Below are positions 9,031 to 16,941 of a DNA stretch of 64,000 bases, piece after piece. Positions within the stretch are counted from its first letter, which is position 1; each line of letters opens with the position of its first letter. The stretch is from JBHGYD01 sp041920415 (GTDB lineage: Bacteria; Bacillota; Bacilli; Bacillales; Anoxybacillaceae), in the NCBI GenBank assembly GCA_041920415.1, contig JBHGYD010000049.1, forward strand, positions 173,391-237,390. The letters run 5' to 3'. Both the position numbers and the translations under genes were made by a program. Under the pieces are notes generated by a model that made no database searches, was not told the origin of the DNA, and saw nothing but the letters and a program-made list of their open reading frames with translations.

Positions 9031-9266
9031 TACCGCTGCGTTGTACGTGAACGAATGAAGTTTCAACCGATGGCTGTAAAGAGGGAGTTCTATATCGAAA
9101 CGGGAATGTCATGCCTCCCATTTACGAAGGTAGAGGACGACAAGAACGTTTCTGCGAACACCCACCTAGTGGAGTGTGGTTGAGAAACTCCATTCAACCA
9201 ACGGCAATCGCGGCGCCATTTGTTTGTTTCTAAAAGCCGATCTCTGAATAGAGGTCGGCTTTTTTA
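9031..9266 (+). ncRNA. ssrS: 6S RNA candidate
   Basis: A stable RNA of about 235 nucleotides that in this family binds the sigma-A RNA polymerase holoenzyme. The ends form a closing stem: CGCTGCGTTG at 9034-9043 pairs with CAATCGCGGCG at 9205-9215, with one bulge. A second stem joins 9053-9068 (GAAT, AGTTT, CAACC blocks) to 9178-9195. Between them lies an unpaired region like the 6S central bubble. The ACCGAT element on the 5' side and the small CCCACCTAGTGG hairpin on the 3' side resemble corresponding parts of E. coli 6S as I remember it. It has its own promoter and terminator. Identification rests on recalled resemblance, not a covariance search; internal hairpins (e.g. GGGAG/CTCCC) make it somewhat more branched than a simple rod. 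Confidence 0.62.
9233..9266 (+). terminator. Rho-independent terminator of the 6S-like RNA
   Basis: AAAGCCGATCTCT (9233-9245) pairs with AGAGGTCGGCTTT (9250-9262) around a four-base loop, followed by a T run. Confidence 0.85.
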
Positions 9267-9286
9267 TGTCCTTCGAAACAATATGG

Positions 9287-9350
9287 TTGATTTTCCCTAT
9301 AAACATGTTATAATTATAGTTCGCATAGAAATAATTCGTATTGAAATTAT
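9287..9350 (+). promoter_or_regulatory. promoter and putative MarR operator of the efflux operon
   Basis: TTGATT at 9287-9292 and TATAAT at 9309-9314 are 16 bases apart. Just downstream, ATAATT (9331-9336) and AATTAT (9345-9350) form an inverted repeat within the larger pattern GAAATAATTC...GAAATTATTC. That is a plausible site for auto-repression by the MarR protein encoded next; the assignment is by position. Confidence 0.45.
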
Positions 9351-9378
9351 TCGAAATAAAAATAAAAGGGGGGATATG

Positions 9379-9822
9379 ATGATGGAGAAGGCTGGACGTG
9401 AAATAATGTATTCGATTTTTCGAATTCAAAAGGCTTTGTACCGACTCATTCGCGAAGATGCGACAAGAGTAGGGATTACCGAATTACAGCTCATCATTCT
9501 TTATACGTTATTAAAAAAAGACAATATTCGGTTAAATGATTTAGCTGAAAAGTTAAACCTTAGCAACAGTACGGTAAGCGGAACGATCGACCGACTCGTT
9601 AGTGCGGAATTAGTTATGCGTGAGCCGTCAAAAGAGGATCGGCGTGCCGTTATTCTTCGTTTAACCGAAAAGGGAAAAGCAAAAATTGCGGAAGCATTTA
9701 ATGATGAATCTGTGATTATACAACGAATGAGAAAACTAGAAAGAGAAATTGATGAGGCCGATATCGAAAAATTATTGTCGGTTCACCGAGAGATTAGAGA
9801 TATTTTATTAGGGGAGGAATAG
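9379..9822 (+). CDS. yhbI: MarR-family transcriptional regulator, YhbI-like
   Basis: A winged-helix regulator of about 147 residues. The recognition region reads LNDLAEKLNLSNSTVSGTIDRLVSAELV, followed by the wing EPSKEDRRAVILRLTEKGK, which is classical MarR. The open frame extends further upstream, but AAAGGGGGG lies just before three consecutive ATG codons at 9376, 9379 and 9382; the middle one has the best spacing. It precedes a membrane-fusion protein and a 14-helix MFS exporter, the same arrangement as B. subtilis yhbI-yhbJ-yhcA, so it most likely represses this pump until an inducer binds. Confidence 0.88.
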   Translation: MMEKAGREIMYSIFRIQKALYRLIREDATRVGITELQLIILYTLLKKDNIRLNDLAEKLNLSNSTVSGTIDRLVSAELVMREPSKEDRRAVILRLTEKGKAKIAEAFNDESVIIQRMRKLEREIDEADIEKLLSVHREIRDILLGEE

Positions 9823-9825
9823 CAC

Positions 9826-10464
9826 GTGAGTATGAAACGTTTAATCACCTTAAATATTATTGTTCTGATTTTATTAGTGGCCGGTGGATTTGCCGCTTAT
9901 TACTATGTGAATGAAACAACCAACTATATTAAAACGGATAATGCAAGAATTGACGGACAGCCGATTTCGATTACATCACCGATTTCCGGAAAACTAATGA
10001 GCTGGTCTGGAGATGTTGGGAAAACATTTGGCAGCGGTGATAAAATTGGCGAAGTTTTTGACGGGGAACATACCGTTCCGATTACTGTGCCGCATCATAT
10101 GACAATTGTACAACAAAGCGCTGTCACAAACTCTTTTGTCGCTCCAGGTGTATCTTTAGCAAGAGGCTATGATTTAGGAAATTTATGGGTCACTGCAAAC
10201 ATTGAGGAAACGAAGATTGAGGATATTAAAGTGGGGCAAGATGTTGATATTTATGTGGATGCCTACCCAGATCGCAAATTTACGGGAAAAGTTGAAAAGC
10301 TCGGATTTGCGACAGCGAACACGTTTAGTTTACTTCCAAGCTCCAATAATACAGGGAATTATACGAAAGTGACACAAGTCATTCCGATTACGATTTCGAT
10401 TGACAACTATAGCGGGGCCGGGCTAGTACCAGGAATGAACGTCACCGTTCGCATTCATAAGTAG
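9826..10464 (+). CDS. yhbJ: HlyD/EmrA-family membrane fusion protein, YhbJ-like
   Basis: A 212-residue periplasmic-adaptor-type protein with one N-terminal membrane segment (about residues 7-27), a biotinyl-lipoyl-like hairpin (NARIDGQPISITSPISGKLM...GDKIGEVFD) and a beta-barrel domain. The coiled-coil arm of Gram-negative EmrA is missing, as in its Gram-positive relatives. It starts with GTG at 9826, three bases after yhbI and eight to nine after GGGGAGG. Its partner is the MFS transporter that follows almost immediately. Confidence 0.87.
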   Translation: MSMKRLITLNIIVLILLVAGGFAAYYYVNETTNYIKTDNARIDGQPISITSPISGKLMSWSGDVGKTFGSGDKIGEVFDGEHTVPITVPHHMTIVQQSAVTNSFVAPGVSLARGYDLGNLWVTANIEETKIEDIKVGQDVDIYVDAYPDRKFTGKVEKLGFATANTFSLLPSSNNTGNYTKVTQVIPITISIDNYSGAGLVPGMNVTVRIHK

Positions 10465-10473
10465 GTGATAAGC

Positions 10474-12156
10474 ATGTCAACATTTGTAACAGCATACATT
10501 ATTTTTTCGATTCTTGTTCTTGCTTTATTCAATTATATCGTAAGGAGAAGAAGGAACGCACTTGCCCTACGTGAAGCGGAATCAGCTGAACCTGTTCACG
10601 TATCAAGCGAAAAATCTCAAATGACGCAGCCTCCAAATCCAGGAGGGATGATGGAGATTGGCAGCAGTCGGACAAAAGTCGTGGTCACGATTATGCTTGG
10701 GGCGTTTGTGGCCATTTTGAATCAAACGTTAATTAACGTTGCCCTTCCGCATATGATGGGCGATTTTAATGTAGAAACATCAACGATTCAATGGTTAGTA
10801 ACTGGCTATATGTTAGTCAATGGCGTACTCATTCCAATTAGTCCTTTTTTAATTGCGAAATTTCCAACTAAAAAGTTATTTCTTTCTGGTATGGGGTTAT
10901 TTGCAGCTGGCGCTTTTGTTTGCGCGCTTGCCCCTTCGTTTGCCATTGTATTAACAGGTCGGCTCATTCAGGCGATTGGTGCGGGGATTATCATGCAATT
11001 AATGATGGTTATTATGTTGAACATCTTCCCTCCAGAAAAACGTGGGGTGGCGATGGGAACCGTCGGTATTGCGATGATGTTTGCGCCAGCGGTTGGGCCG
11101 ACATTATCCGGTTGGATTGTCGAGCATTATTCATGGCGCATACTCTTTTATATCGTGCTGCCGATTGCAATTGCCGATATTATCCTTGCTTTTCTCTGGT
11201 TAAAAAACACGCCAAAAACGGCAAATCCTACGTTGGATGTTCGTGGAGCGATTTACTCTACGATCGGATTCGGTGGAGTGTTATACGGCTTTAGTGAAGC
11301 GGGAAGTAACGGCTGGGGCAGCACAGAAGTAGCGGTATCGATTATTATTGGTGTATTGTTTTTAATTTTATTTACATGGCGTTGTTTAACGGTCGAAAAT
11401 CCAATTTTGAACTTACGTGTGTTCAAATATAACATTTTCACATTGACAACGATTATTGGCTGTGTCATTAACATGGCGATGTTTGCAGCGATGGTACTGC
11501 TCCCAGTATATTTACAAAACATTCGCGGCTTTACACCGCTTGAGTCCGGGCTATTGTTGTTACCGGGGGCGATTGTGATGGCGATTATGTCTCCGATTTC
11601 GGGAGCGATTTTCGACCGAATCGGTGCGCGCTTATTAGCGATTATTGGGTTGACGATTACTGTCGTCACGACATGGGAGTTTAGTCGGCTGACGTTAGAG
11701 ACACCGTACCGACACATTTTATGGATCTATATTTTCCGGATGTTTGGCATGTCTATGTTGTCGATGACGATTATGACAGCAGGATTGAACCAACTGCCAC
11801 GTCAGCTATATAGCCACGGTACAGCAACAGCCAATACGTTGCGCCAAGTCGCTTCATCATTAGGAACAGCGTTTCTCGTTACAGTCATGTCAAACCGGGC
11901 AAAATTCCATGCGGAAAATTATACAAACGAAATGACAACGAATAACCCGGTCGTGACTGATATGATTGCGCAATTGAAACAATTCATTCCAAGTGATCAG
12001 GTGATTACGCAACTTTTGTACGGAATGGTTCAACAACGTTCTACTGTAGAAGGAATTAACGATTCGTTTATTGTCGCAACAGGGCTTGCGCTTCTTGCGT
12101 TAATCTTATCGCTCTTTTTAAAAGGAAAAAAGAATGATATAACCCCATCTTCTTAA
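10474..12156 (+). CDS. yhcA: DHA2-family MFS drug exporter, YhcA/EmrB-like
   Basis: A proton-driven multidrug exporter of about 560 residues with the 14-helix DHA2 pattern. It has an unusual extra N-terminal helix and a short polar linker before the first MFS helix (GAFVAILNQTLINVALPHMMGDFNV). The motif TGRLIQAIGAGIIMQ and the motif-C-like helix AMMFAPAVGPTLSGWIVEHYSWR are characteristic. A GTG at 10465 directly abuts the previous stop, but the ATG at 10474 follows AGGTGATAAGC and is the likely start. Substrates are unknown. Confidence 0.88.
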   Translation: MSTFVTAYIIFSILVLALFNYIVRRRRNALALREAESAEPVHVSSEKSQMTQPPNPGGMMEIGSSRTKVVVTIMLGAFVAILNQTLINVALPHMMGDFNVETSTIQWLVTGYMLVNGVLIPISPFLIAKFPTKKLFLSGMGLFAAGAFVCALAPSFAIVLTGRLIQAIGAGIIMQLMMVIMLNIFPPEKRGVAMGTVGIAMMFAPAVGPTLSGWIVEHYSWRILFYIVLPIAIADIILAFLWLKNTPKTANPTLDVRGAIYSTIGFGGVLYGFSEAGSNGWGSTEVAVSIIIGVLFLILFTWRCLTVENPILNLRVFKYNIFTLTTIIGCVINMAMFAAMVLLPVYLQNIRGFTPLESGLLLLPGAIVMAIMSPISGAIFDRIGARLLAIIGLTITVVTTWEFSRLTLETPYRHILWIYIFRMFGMSMLSMTIMTAGLNQLPRQLYSHGTATANTLRQVASSLGTAFLVTVMSNRAKFHAENYTNEMTTNNPVVTDMIAQLKQFIPSDQVITQLLYGMVQQRSTVEGINDSFIVATGLALLALILSLFLKGKKNDITPSS

Positions 12157-12160
12157 TAAA

Positions 12161-12199
12161 AAACCACCTTTCATGGGCTGCCTATGAAAGGTGGTTTGT
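12161..12199 (+). terminator. terminator of the MarR/efflux operon
   Basis: AAACCACCTTTCAT (12161-12174) pairs perfectly with ATGAAAGGTGGTTT (12184-12197), followed by GTTG. The hairpin covers a tempting upstream ATG of the following gene, which is therefore not its start. Confidence 0.85.
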
Positions 12200-12267
12200 T
12201 GTTTACGTACGAAAAACGACTACTGCCATCGAATCGTATAAAAGTGACAGAAAAAGGGGGGGTTCGG

Positions 12268-14310
12268 TTGGAAAAAAGTCGATTGTTGAAAAGAAAAAAA
12301 CAAAAAAAGAAAAAAATGTGGATTATTTGGGCTGCGGCTGCTTTGATTGTTTGCTGTTTCTCTGCGATTCAATTCTATATTGCTACGCGTGATATTAGCG
12401 CTCTTGAAGAACCGCTACCAGCTCCTACCATTATTTACGATCGAAACGGAAAGGTGGCTAGTAAAATTTCTGTGGCAAAGATGGATCCGATATCGATCGA
12501 TCACATACCGAATCATGTTTTAGAAGCGGTTGTTGCAACAGAAGATCGCCGTTTTTATAAACATGATGGCATCGATTATCAAGGAATTTTACGTGCGCTC
12601 ATTCGCAACATCGAAGCAGGCGAGTGGGTCGAAGGTGGAAGCACAATCACCCAACAATTAGCCAAGAATGTCTTTTTAACGAACGAAAAAACGTTGCAAA
12701 GAAAATGGGAAGAGTGGTTCATTGCGAAAAAAATAGAAAGAACGTACTCAAAAAAAGAGATTTTAGAAATGTATTTAAACCGTATTTATTTTGGAGAAGG
12801 GGCTTGGGGGATCAAAAAAGCAGCCGAGACGTATTTTGGAAAAGACGTATCGGACTTGACCGTCAGTGAATCAGCGTTGCTAGCCGGGCTTATTAAAGCG
12901 CCTTCTGCCCTTTCCCCATTTAAGCATTATGAACAAGCGATCGCAAGACGAAATGTTGTTCTTGATTTAATGAAAGAGCAAGGATACATTAACGAGGATA
13001 CGTTTTTACGGGCGAAACAAGAACGTATCGTCTTAAACAAAGAAAAGATAGATCCGTATAAAGGTAAATACCCGTATTACGTCGATTATCTGATTGATGA
13101 AGCGATGAATCGTTATCGTTTAACCCAAAATGAAGTCCTTTCTGGAGGGTTACGCATTTACACAGAACTGGATCAAAGGATGCAACAAGCATTAGAAAAT
13201 GTTTATCGAAATGATCAGCTCTTTCCTGAAGGTACAAAAGATCAACTTGTCCAAAGCGGTGCAGTCTTAATGGATCCAAAATTAGGAGGAATTACCGCGC
13301 TCATCGGTGGCAGGGGCGAGCATGTCTTTCGCGGATTCAATCGCGCTACTCAATTAAAACGACAGCCTGGCTCCACGATGAAACCGTTAGCTGTTTATAC
13401 ACCAGCACTGGAGCAAGGGTATCACCTATTTGACGAACTTAAAGACGAGCCGATGGACTTTAACGGTTACCGTCCGGAAAACTACGATCATATGTATCGA
13501 GGACGTGTAACAATGTATGAAGCAGTGATTCATTCCTTAAATGTCCCAGCGGTATGGCTTCTTGACCAAATAGGGCTTGAAAAAGGTGTCAACGCTGTTC
13601 AACGATTTGGTATTCCACTTGAGGAAGATGACCATTATTTAGGGCTGGCGCTCGGTGGATTAAAGCATGGCGTATCACCGTTGCAAATGGCTGAGGCGTA
13701 CTCCGTTTTCCCAAATGAAGGCATCCGTACAGAGGCGCATGTGATTACAAAAATTATTGATCAAAATGGAAACGTCATCGCAAAATGGAAGCCGAAAACG
13801 ATACGGGTTACGACAAAGGAAGTAGCGCAAAAAATGACATTTATGCTTCAAGGAGTCGTCAAAGAAGGAACAGGAAAACGAGCCAGCATTCCCGGAAGAG
13901 ACTTAGCAGGAAAAACTGGATCAACCCAAGTTCCACTTGGTGGTGTTAATGGTGTCAAAGACCAATGGTTTGTCGGATTTACTCCACAACTCGTAGGAGC
14001 GGTATGGTTAGGGTACGATCATACTGATGAATACCATTATTTGCAAACAACAAGCAGTCAAACGGTAGCGGTCATTTTTCGTGAAATCATGACAGAAGCA
14101 CTAAAAGGAATGCCTTCGCAACCGTTTTCGTATTCAATGTTAAAAACGGAAAAACATCAATTACAGAAGTTCTATAAACAACAAGAAAAAGAAGAGAAAG
14201 AAAAATGGGAAAACGAGCACCCATGGAAACCAAAAAAGGAAAAGGAAAAACCGCCACACCATAAGCATGAGAAGAAACCAAAAGGAAAAGGACATAAACA
14301 TGATAAGTAG
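12268..14310 (+). CDS. class A penicillin-binding protein (transglycosylase/transpeptidase)
   Basis: A bifunctional peptidoglycan synthase anchored by one N-terminal membrane segment after a lysine-rich cytoplasmic start. With the TTG at 12268 (five to six bases after GGGGGGG) it is 680 residues; longer in-frame reading runs into the preceding terminator. The GT51 glycosyltransferase domain shows TEDRRFYKHDGID near residue 91 and GGSTITQQLAKN. The transpeptidase domain has GSTMK with the nucleophile near Ser369, SLN near 423, and KTGST near 549. The C-terminus ends in an unusual Lys/Glu/His-rich tail of about 50 residues. It resembles B. subtilis PbpG/PbpF-type enzymes more than PonA by length; I do not commit to one symbol. 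Confidence 0.9.
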   Translation: MEKSRLLKRKKQKKKKMWIIWAAAALIVCCFSAIQFYIATRDISALEEPLPAPTIIYDRNGKVASKISVAKMDPISIDHIPNHVLEAVVATEDRRFYKHDGIDYQGILRALIRNIEAGEWVEGGSTITQQLAKNVFLTNEKTLQRKWEEWFIAKKIERTYSKKEILEMYLNRIYFGEGAWGIKKAAETYFGKDVSDLTVSESALLAGLIKAPSALSPFKHYEQAIARRNVVLDLMKEQGYINEDTFLRAKQERIVLNKEKIDPYKGKYPYYVDYLIDEAMNRYRLTQNEVLSGGLRIYTELDQRMQQALENVYRNDQLFPEGTKDQLVQSGAVLMDPKLGGITALIGGRGEHVFRGFNRATQLKRQPGSTMKPLAVYTPALEQGYHLFDELKDEPMDFNGYRPENYDHMYRGRVTMYEAVIHSLNVPAVWLLDQIGLEKGVNAVQRFGIPLEEDDHYLGLALGGLKHGVSPLQMAEAYSVFPNEGIRTEAHVITKIIDQNGNVIAKWKPKTIRVTTKEVAQKMTFMLQGVVKEGTGKRASIPGRDLAGKTGSTQVPLGGVNGVKDQWFVGFTPQLVGAVWLGYDHTDEYHYLQTTSSQTVAVIFREIMTEALKGMPSQPFSYSMLKTEKHQLQKFYKQQEKEEKEKWENEHPWKPKKEKEKPPHHKHEKKPKGKGHKHDK

Positions 14311-14313
14311 AAG

Positions 14314-14345
14314 CGGATTGGTTCAATTAAGCCAATCCGTTTTTC
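14314..14345 (+). terminator. terminator after the penicillin-binding protein gene
   Basis: CGGATTGG (14314-14321) pairs with CCAATCCG (14332-14339), followed by five T residues. Confidence 0.85.
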
Positions 14346-14412
14346 TCATCGTTCTAACGAGAATATTTTAATCATATATATAGGACAAGTTCGCATGAAA
14401 GGGGTTTTTCTC

Positions 14413-14565
14413 ATGGCACATCTTGGTTCAAAAGGCTGGCTTGTCCAACAACTAAAGGATGTCGGGATCACACGCCATCCCGTCGAGCTGCGTAAACTGG
14501 AAACTTACAAAACGTCTATTCTTTATGGGTTGTATGAGAAATATGTTATAAAGAAATCGAACTAA
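14413..14565 (+). CDS. small DUF2639-type protein, YflJ-like
   Basis: A 50-residue protein starting MAHLGSKGWLVQQLK and containing LRKLETYKTSILYGLYEKYV. The GSKGWLV start and the KLExYKTxxLxxLY pattern match what I recall of DUF2639 (B. subtilis YflJ), a short Bacillaceae-restricted family of unknown function. An AAAGGGG site lies nine bases before the ATG, and a terminator starts at its stop codon, so it is a single-gene unit. Confidence 0.75.
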   Translation: MAHLGSKGWLVQQLKDVGITRHPVELRKLETYKTSILYGLYEKYVIKKSN

Positions 14566-14599
14566 CCGAGCGAATGTTTCGTTCGGTTTGTTTTTTTCA
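14564..14599 (+). terminator. terminator of the DUF2639 gene
   Basis: AACCGAGCGAA (14564-14574) pairs with TTCGTTCGGTT (one G-U pair) and is followed by a long T run. Confidence 0.85.
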
Positions 14600-14640
14600 A
14601 ACAAATGAGCGATGATAATAGAAGAAAGGAGCGTAGTTCA

Positions 14641-14835
14641 ATGAAAAAAAAGAAAACTTTTACAGTAGGAGAGAATGAAACGATTGACCAATGTTTAGCG
14701 CGCATGAAATCGGAAGGGTATACTCCAATTCGGCGCATCGAAGAACCGATTTTCTGTGAATCGGAAAGAAATGGAGAGAAAATCATTGAACCGTGCGGAA
14801 GAAAAGTGATTTTTGAAGGAATACGTAACGAATAA
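14641..14835 (+). CDS. NETI-motif protein, YebG-like
   Basis: A 64-residue protein with the ENETI sequence near residue 10, followed by CLARMKSEGYTPIRRIEEPIF and a final CGRKVIFEGI. This matches the short NETI family (B. subtilis YebG), whose function is unknown. The ATG at 14641 is nine bases after AAGGAG; a longer upstream reading frame lacks a better site. The compact, charged sequence suggests a small soluble protein. Confidence 0.78.
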   Translation: MKKKKTFTVGENETIDQCLARMKSEGYTPIRRIEEPIFCESERNGEKIIEPCGRKVIFEGIRNE

Positions 14836-15268
14836 ACGAGAATACTCCTAGGGCATTCTGTTATTCTTGTAAATCCCGTATTTTTGGCGATTCGATGTTC
14901 CTAGATAGGGTTACTTCTGGATGATTCATACTCTGCTCAATACACATCGTTTTTCGGCGTGTGAACGACATGGTCTATGTTGATATTGCTTCAAATCTTA
15001 TTGGAATTGGCGCTCGGGCTCATCCTCCCTCATAGTAATATATGATACGCCAATCGACAACATGACGAACATAAAAATACTTCTTTCCTTTCACGTCAAA
15101 ATCAATGTCATTCTCTCCTTCATTCCAAAAACAAACCATCCTTTTTTGTTTTTTCTATTGTATGTAAACACAAATCTCGATAAAATGGGATTAGTTTAAG
15201 ACGGAGCGATTGTTCTTTCGCTCAGGCGTGAGCCTTTTGACCATCATAACGGAAAAGGGGAGACAAAC
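14836..15268. other. 433-base spacer, mostly non-coding
   Basis: No well-supported gene is seen here. The reverse strand holds one short coherent open frame (listed separately). Just before the next gene there are two short dyads, GAGCG.../CGCTC and GCTC...GAGC, ending in CTTTTG at about 15236. A run of minus-strand coding-like sequence without a good ribosome site suggests a decayed gene. Confidence 0.4.
15020..15139 (-). CDS. possible 39-residue protein or gene remnant
   Basis: The reverse strand encodes MVCFWNEGENDIDFDVKG then KKYFYVRHVVDWRIIYYYEGG before a TGA. The composition (alternating aromatic/aliphatic and charged residues) looks like a beta-rich fragment of a real protein rather than noise, but only AAGG immediately abuts the ATG and I do not recognise a family. 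It may be the leftover of a longer gene. Confidence 0.28.
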   Translation of the reverse strand: MVCFWNEGENDIDFDVKGKKYFYVRHVVDWRIIYYYEGG

Positions 15269-15484
15269 ATGATTCATCACACTTGGTTACAACGTCCAAC
15301 GATAAAAAAAGTAAAATGTGTCCATACGAATGCCGAAAAGTACATCGTTGACCATGTTTTAACACCGGGAAAAACGTATGAAGTGAAAAATGAAACGGAA
15401 GAATTTTATTTTATCATCGACAACACTGGAAAAATCGGTGGTTTTTACAAAGATTATTTTGAAGTAGTAGAAGAGGCGAAATAA
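15269..15484 (+). CDS. short conserved Bacillaceae protein (probably DUF6501)
   Basis: A 71-residue protein with IKKVKCVHTNAEKYIVDHV, then LTPGKTYEVKNETEEFYF, then GGFYKDYFEVV. This looks like a small SH3-like beta-barrel of the kind listed as DUF6501, though I recall that family name with limited certainty. GAAAAGGGGAGAC precedes the ATG. It is followed by a clear terminator, so it is probably monocistronic. Function unknown. Confidence 0.75.
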   Translation: MIHHTWLQRPTIKKVKCVHTNAEKYIVDHVLTPGKTYEVKNETEEFYFIIDNTGKIGGFYKDYFEVVEEAK

Positions 15485-15517
15485 AATCGCCGCTGAAATA
15501 TGTTGCAGTTATGAAAC

Positions 15518-15553
15518 AAGGCTGTCTTCGTTCTTCACGGAGACAGCCTTTTT
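15518..15553 (+). terminator. terminator between convergent genes
   Basis: AAGGCTGTCT (15518-15527) pairs with AGACAGCCTT (15541-15550), followed by TTT on the plus strand. It may also serve the convergent MFS gene ending at 15556. Confidence 0.75.
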
Positions 15554-15555
15554 AC

Positions 15556-16767
15556 CTATTGGGAAACGAGCGATTTCTCTTTCGGTAACCACCATGTGAG
15601 TATCCCAAGCAGCGGAAGAAAGCTGCACAATATCATAAGAATGTTCAAATTATACAAATCAGCAATTTTTCCAAGAACAACAGCCCCAAGCGCCCCCATC
15701 CCAAACGCCAGACCAACGATCAGCCCCGACGCCATACCGACATTTCCGGGAAGCAATTCTTGAGCATACACGACAAATGTGGAAAAACTTAATGATAAAA
15801 TAAACCCAGCAAGAAAAACGACAGGCAGTATCCATGCAAGTGGAAGATGCGGAAGTATAAGGGCAAACGGTGCAGTGCCGAGTGTCGAAAACAACATTAA
15901 ATTTCGTTTTCCGAATCGATCCGCTAGCGGTCCGCCTACAAATGTACCGATTGCTCCGGCTATCATAAATACAAACAAATAAACCTGTGCTTCTTGAATC
16001 GGCACATGATAGTGCTTCATCAAATAAAATTGATAATAGTTCGAAATGCCGGCGGAGTACCATGACCGCGCAAACACTAAAAAGATTAATAGCGATAAAG
16101 CGAAGATTATATTTTGTCGTTGGCTTGGATTCGCTTTGTCGGCTTTCGCCTGTTTGTGAACAGTTCCGTATTGTGCAAGGCGGTTAGAATACCATCGTGA
16201 CACGCGAAACAAAAGGACGATACCAAAAGCAGCAATAACGGTGAACCAAACCGCGCCTTTTTGCCCAAACGGAACAAAAATCAGTGCCGTAAATAGTGGA
16301 GCAAGAGCATTTCCCGTATTCCCGCCCACTTGGTAAATGGATTGGGCAAATCCTCTTCTCGTCCCTGCAGCAAAATATACAACGCGCGACCCTTCCGGAT
16401 GAAAAATTGCTGAGCCGAACCCTACAAACAAGACAGATAATAAGACAAAGAAAAAGTGTGGTGCAAACGCGAGCCCTACCATACCAAGCAAGCTCGCTGT
16501 CATTCCGAGCGGAAGGAAGTAAGGAGAGGGGGTTCGGTCCGTAAAAAAACCAACAATCGGTTGCATTACCGAGGAAGTCATATTTAACGTAAATGCAATC
16601 CATCCAATGGCTGTATATGATAAATTCATTGATTTCTCCAAAATCGGAAACAGGGCAGGAATGACCGCTTGCATCGAGTCGTTTAATAAGTGACCAATAC
16701 TAATCGCAATTAAAATAGGATATACCGTTGTATGTACTCCTGTCATACGTTGAAGATCTGTTTCCAC
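15556..16767 (-). CDS. MFS exporter, fosmidomycin-resistance (Fsr) type
   Basis: A 403-residue 12-helix MFS protein. The first helix reads ISIGHLLNDSMQAVIPALFPILEK, and GWIAFTLNMTSSVMQPIVGFFTDR follows. The GHLLND and QPxxGxxTDR arrangement is typical of Fsr-like transporters (E. coli Fsr, Bacillus relatives). The family exports fosmidomycin and other small molecules, but the natural substrate is unknown. The start is GTG (complement of 16765-16767), about ten bases after AAGGAGG. No regulator is adjacent. Confidence 0.85.
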   Translation of the reverse strand: METDLQRMTGVHTTVYPILIAISIGHLLNDSMQAVIPALFPILEKSMNLSYTAIGWIAFTLNMTSSVMQPIVGFFTDRTPSPYFLPLGMTASLLGMVGLAFAPHFFFVLLSVLFVGFGSAIFHPEGSRVVYFAAGTRRGFAQSIYQVGGNTGNALAPLFTALIFVPFGQKGAVWFTVIAAFGIVLLFRVSRWYSNRLAQYGTVHKQAKADKANPSQRQNIIFALSLLIFLVFARSWYSAGISNYYQFYLMKHYHVPIQEAQVYLFVFMIAGAIGTFVGGPLADRFGKRNLMLFSTLGTAPFALILPHLPLAWILPVVFLAGFILSLSFSTFVVYAQELLPGNVGMASGLIVGLAFGMGALGAVVLGKIADLYNLNILMILCSFLPLLGILTWWLPKEKSLVSQ

Positions 16768-16793
16768 GTTTCTCCATCCTCCTTATCGTTTTC

Positions 16794-16830
16794 AAAAAAA
16801 AAATCCCCTTCGTTGAAAGCGAAGGGATTC
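16794..16830 (-). terminator. terminator of the gerB-gerA-gerC operon
   Basis: On the minus strand AATCCC.TTCG/CGAAGG-type arms (complement of 16802-16829) are followed by nine to ten T residues (A run at 16794-16803). Confidence 0.8.
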
Positions 16831-16941
16831 ATTTTATTCTTTATTTCCATTATAATCCATCCAAGGATAGTTGCAATAAAAAGTTTTTTCCGAATGTATA
16901 TTTTACGTTTTACCCTTAAAAAGATGATTGAAGCTCCATCA

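Noticed and set aside
8942..9266. T-box or metabolite riboswitch controlling the efflux operon
   Set aside because: No T-box sequence, and the MarR gene has its own promoter after the terminator; the unit fits a free-standing RNA better.
12184..12267. Upstream ATG extension of the penicillin-binding protein
   Set aside because: The ATG lies in the 3' arm of the preceding operon's terminator and has no ribosome site; the TTG at 12268 does.
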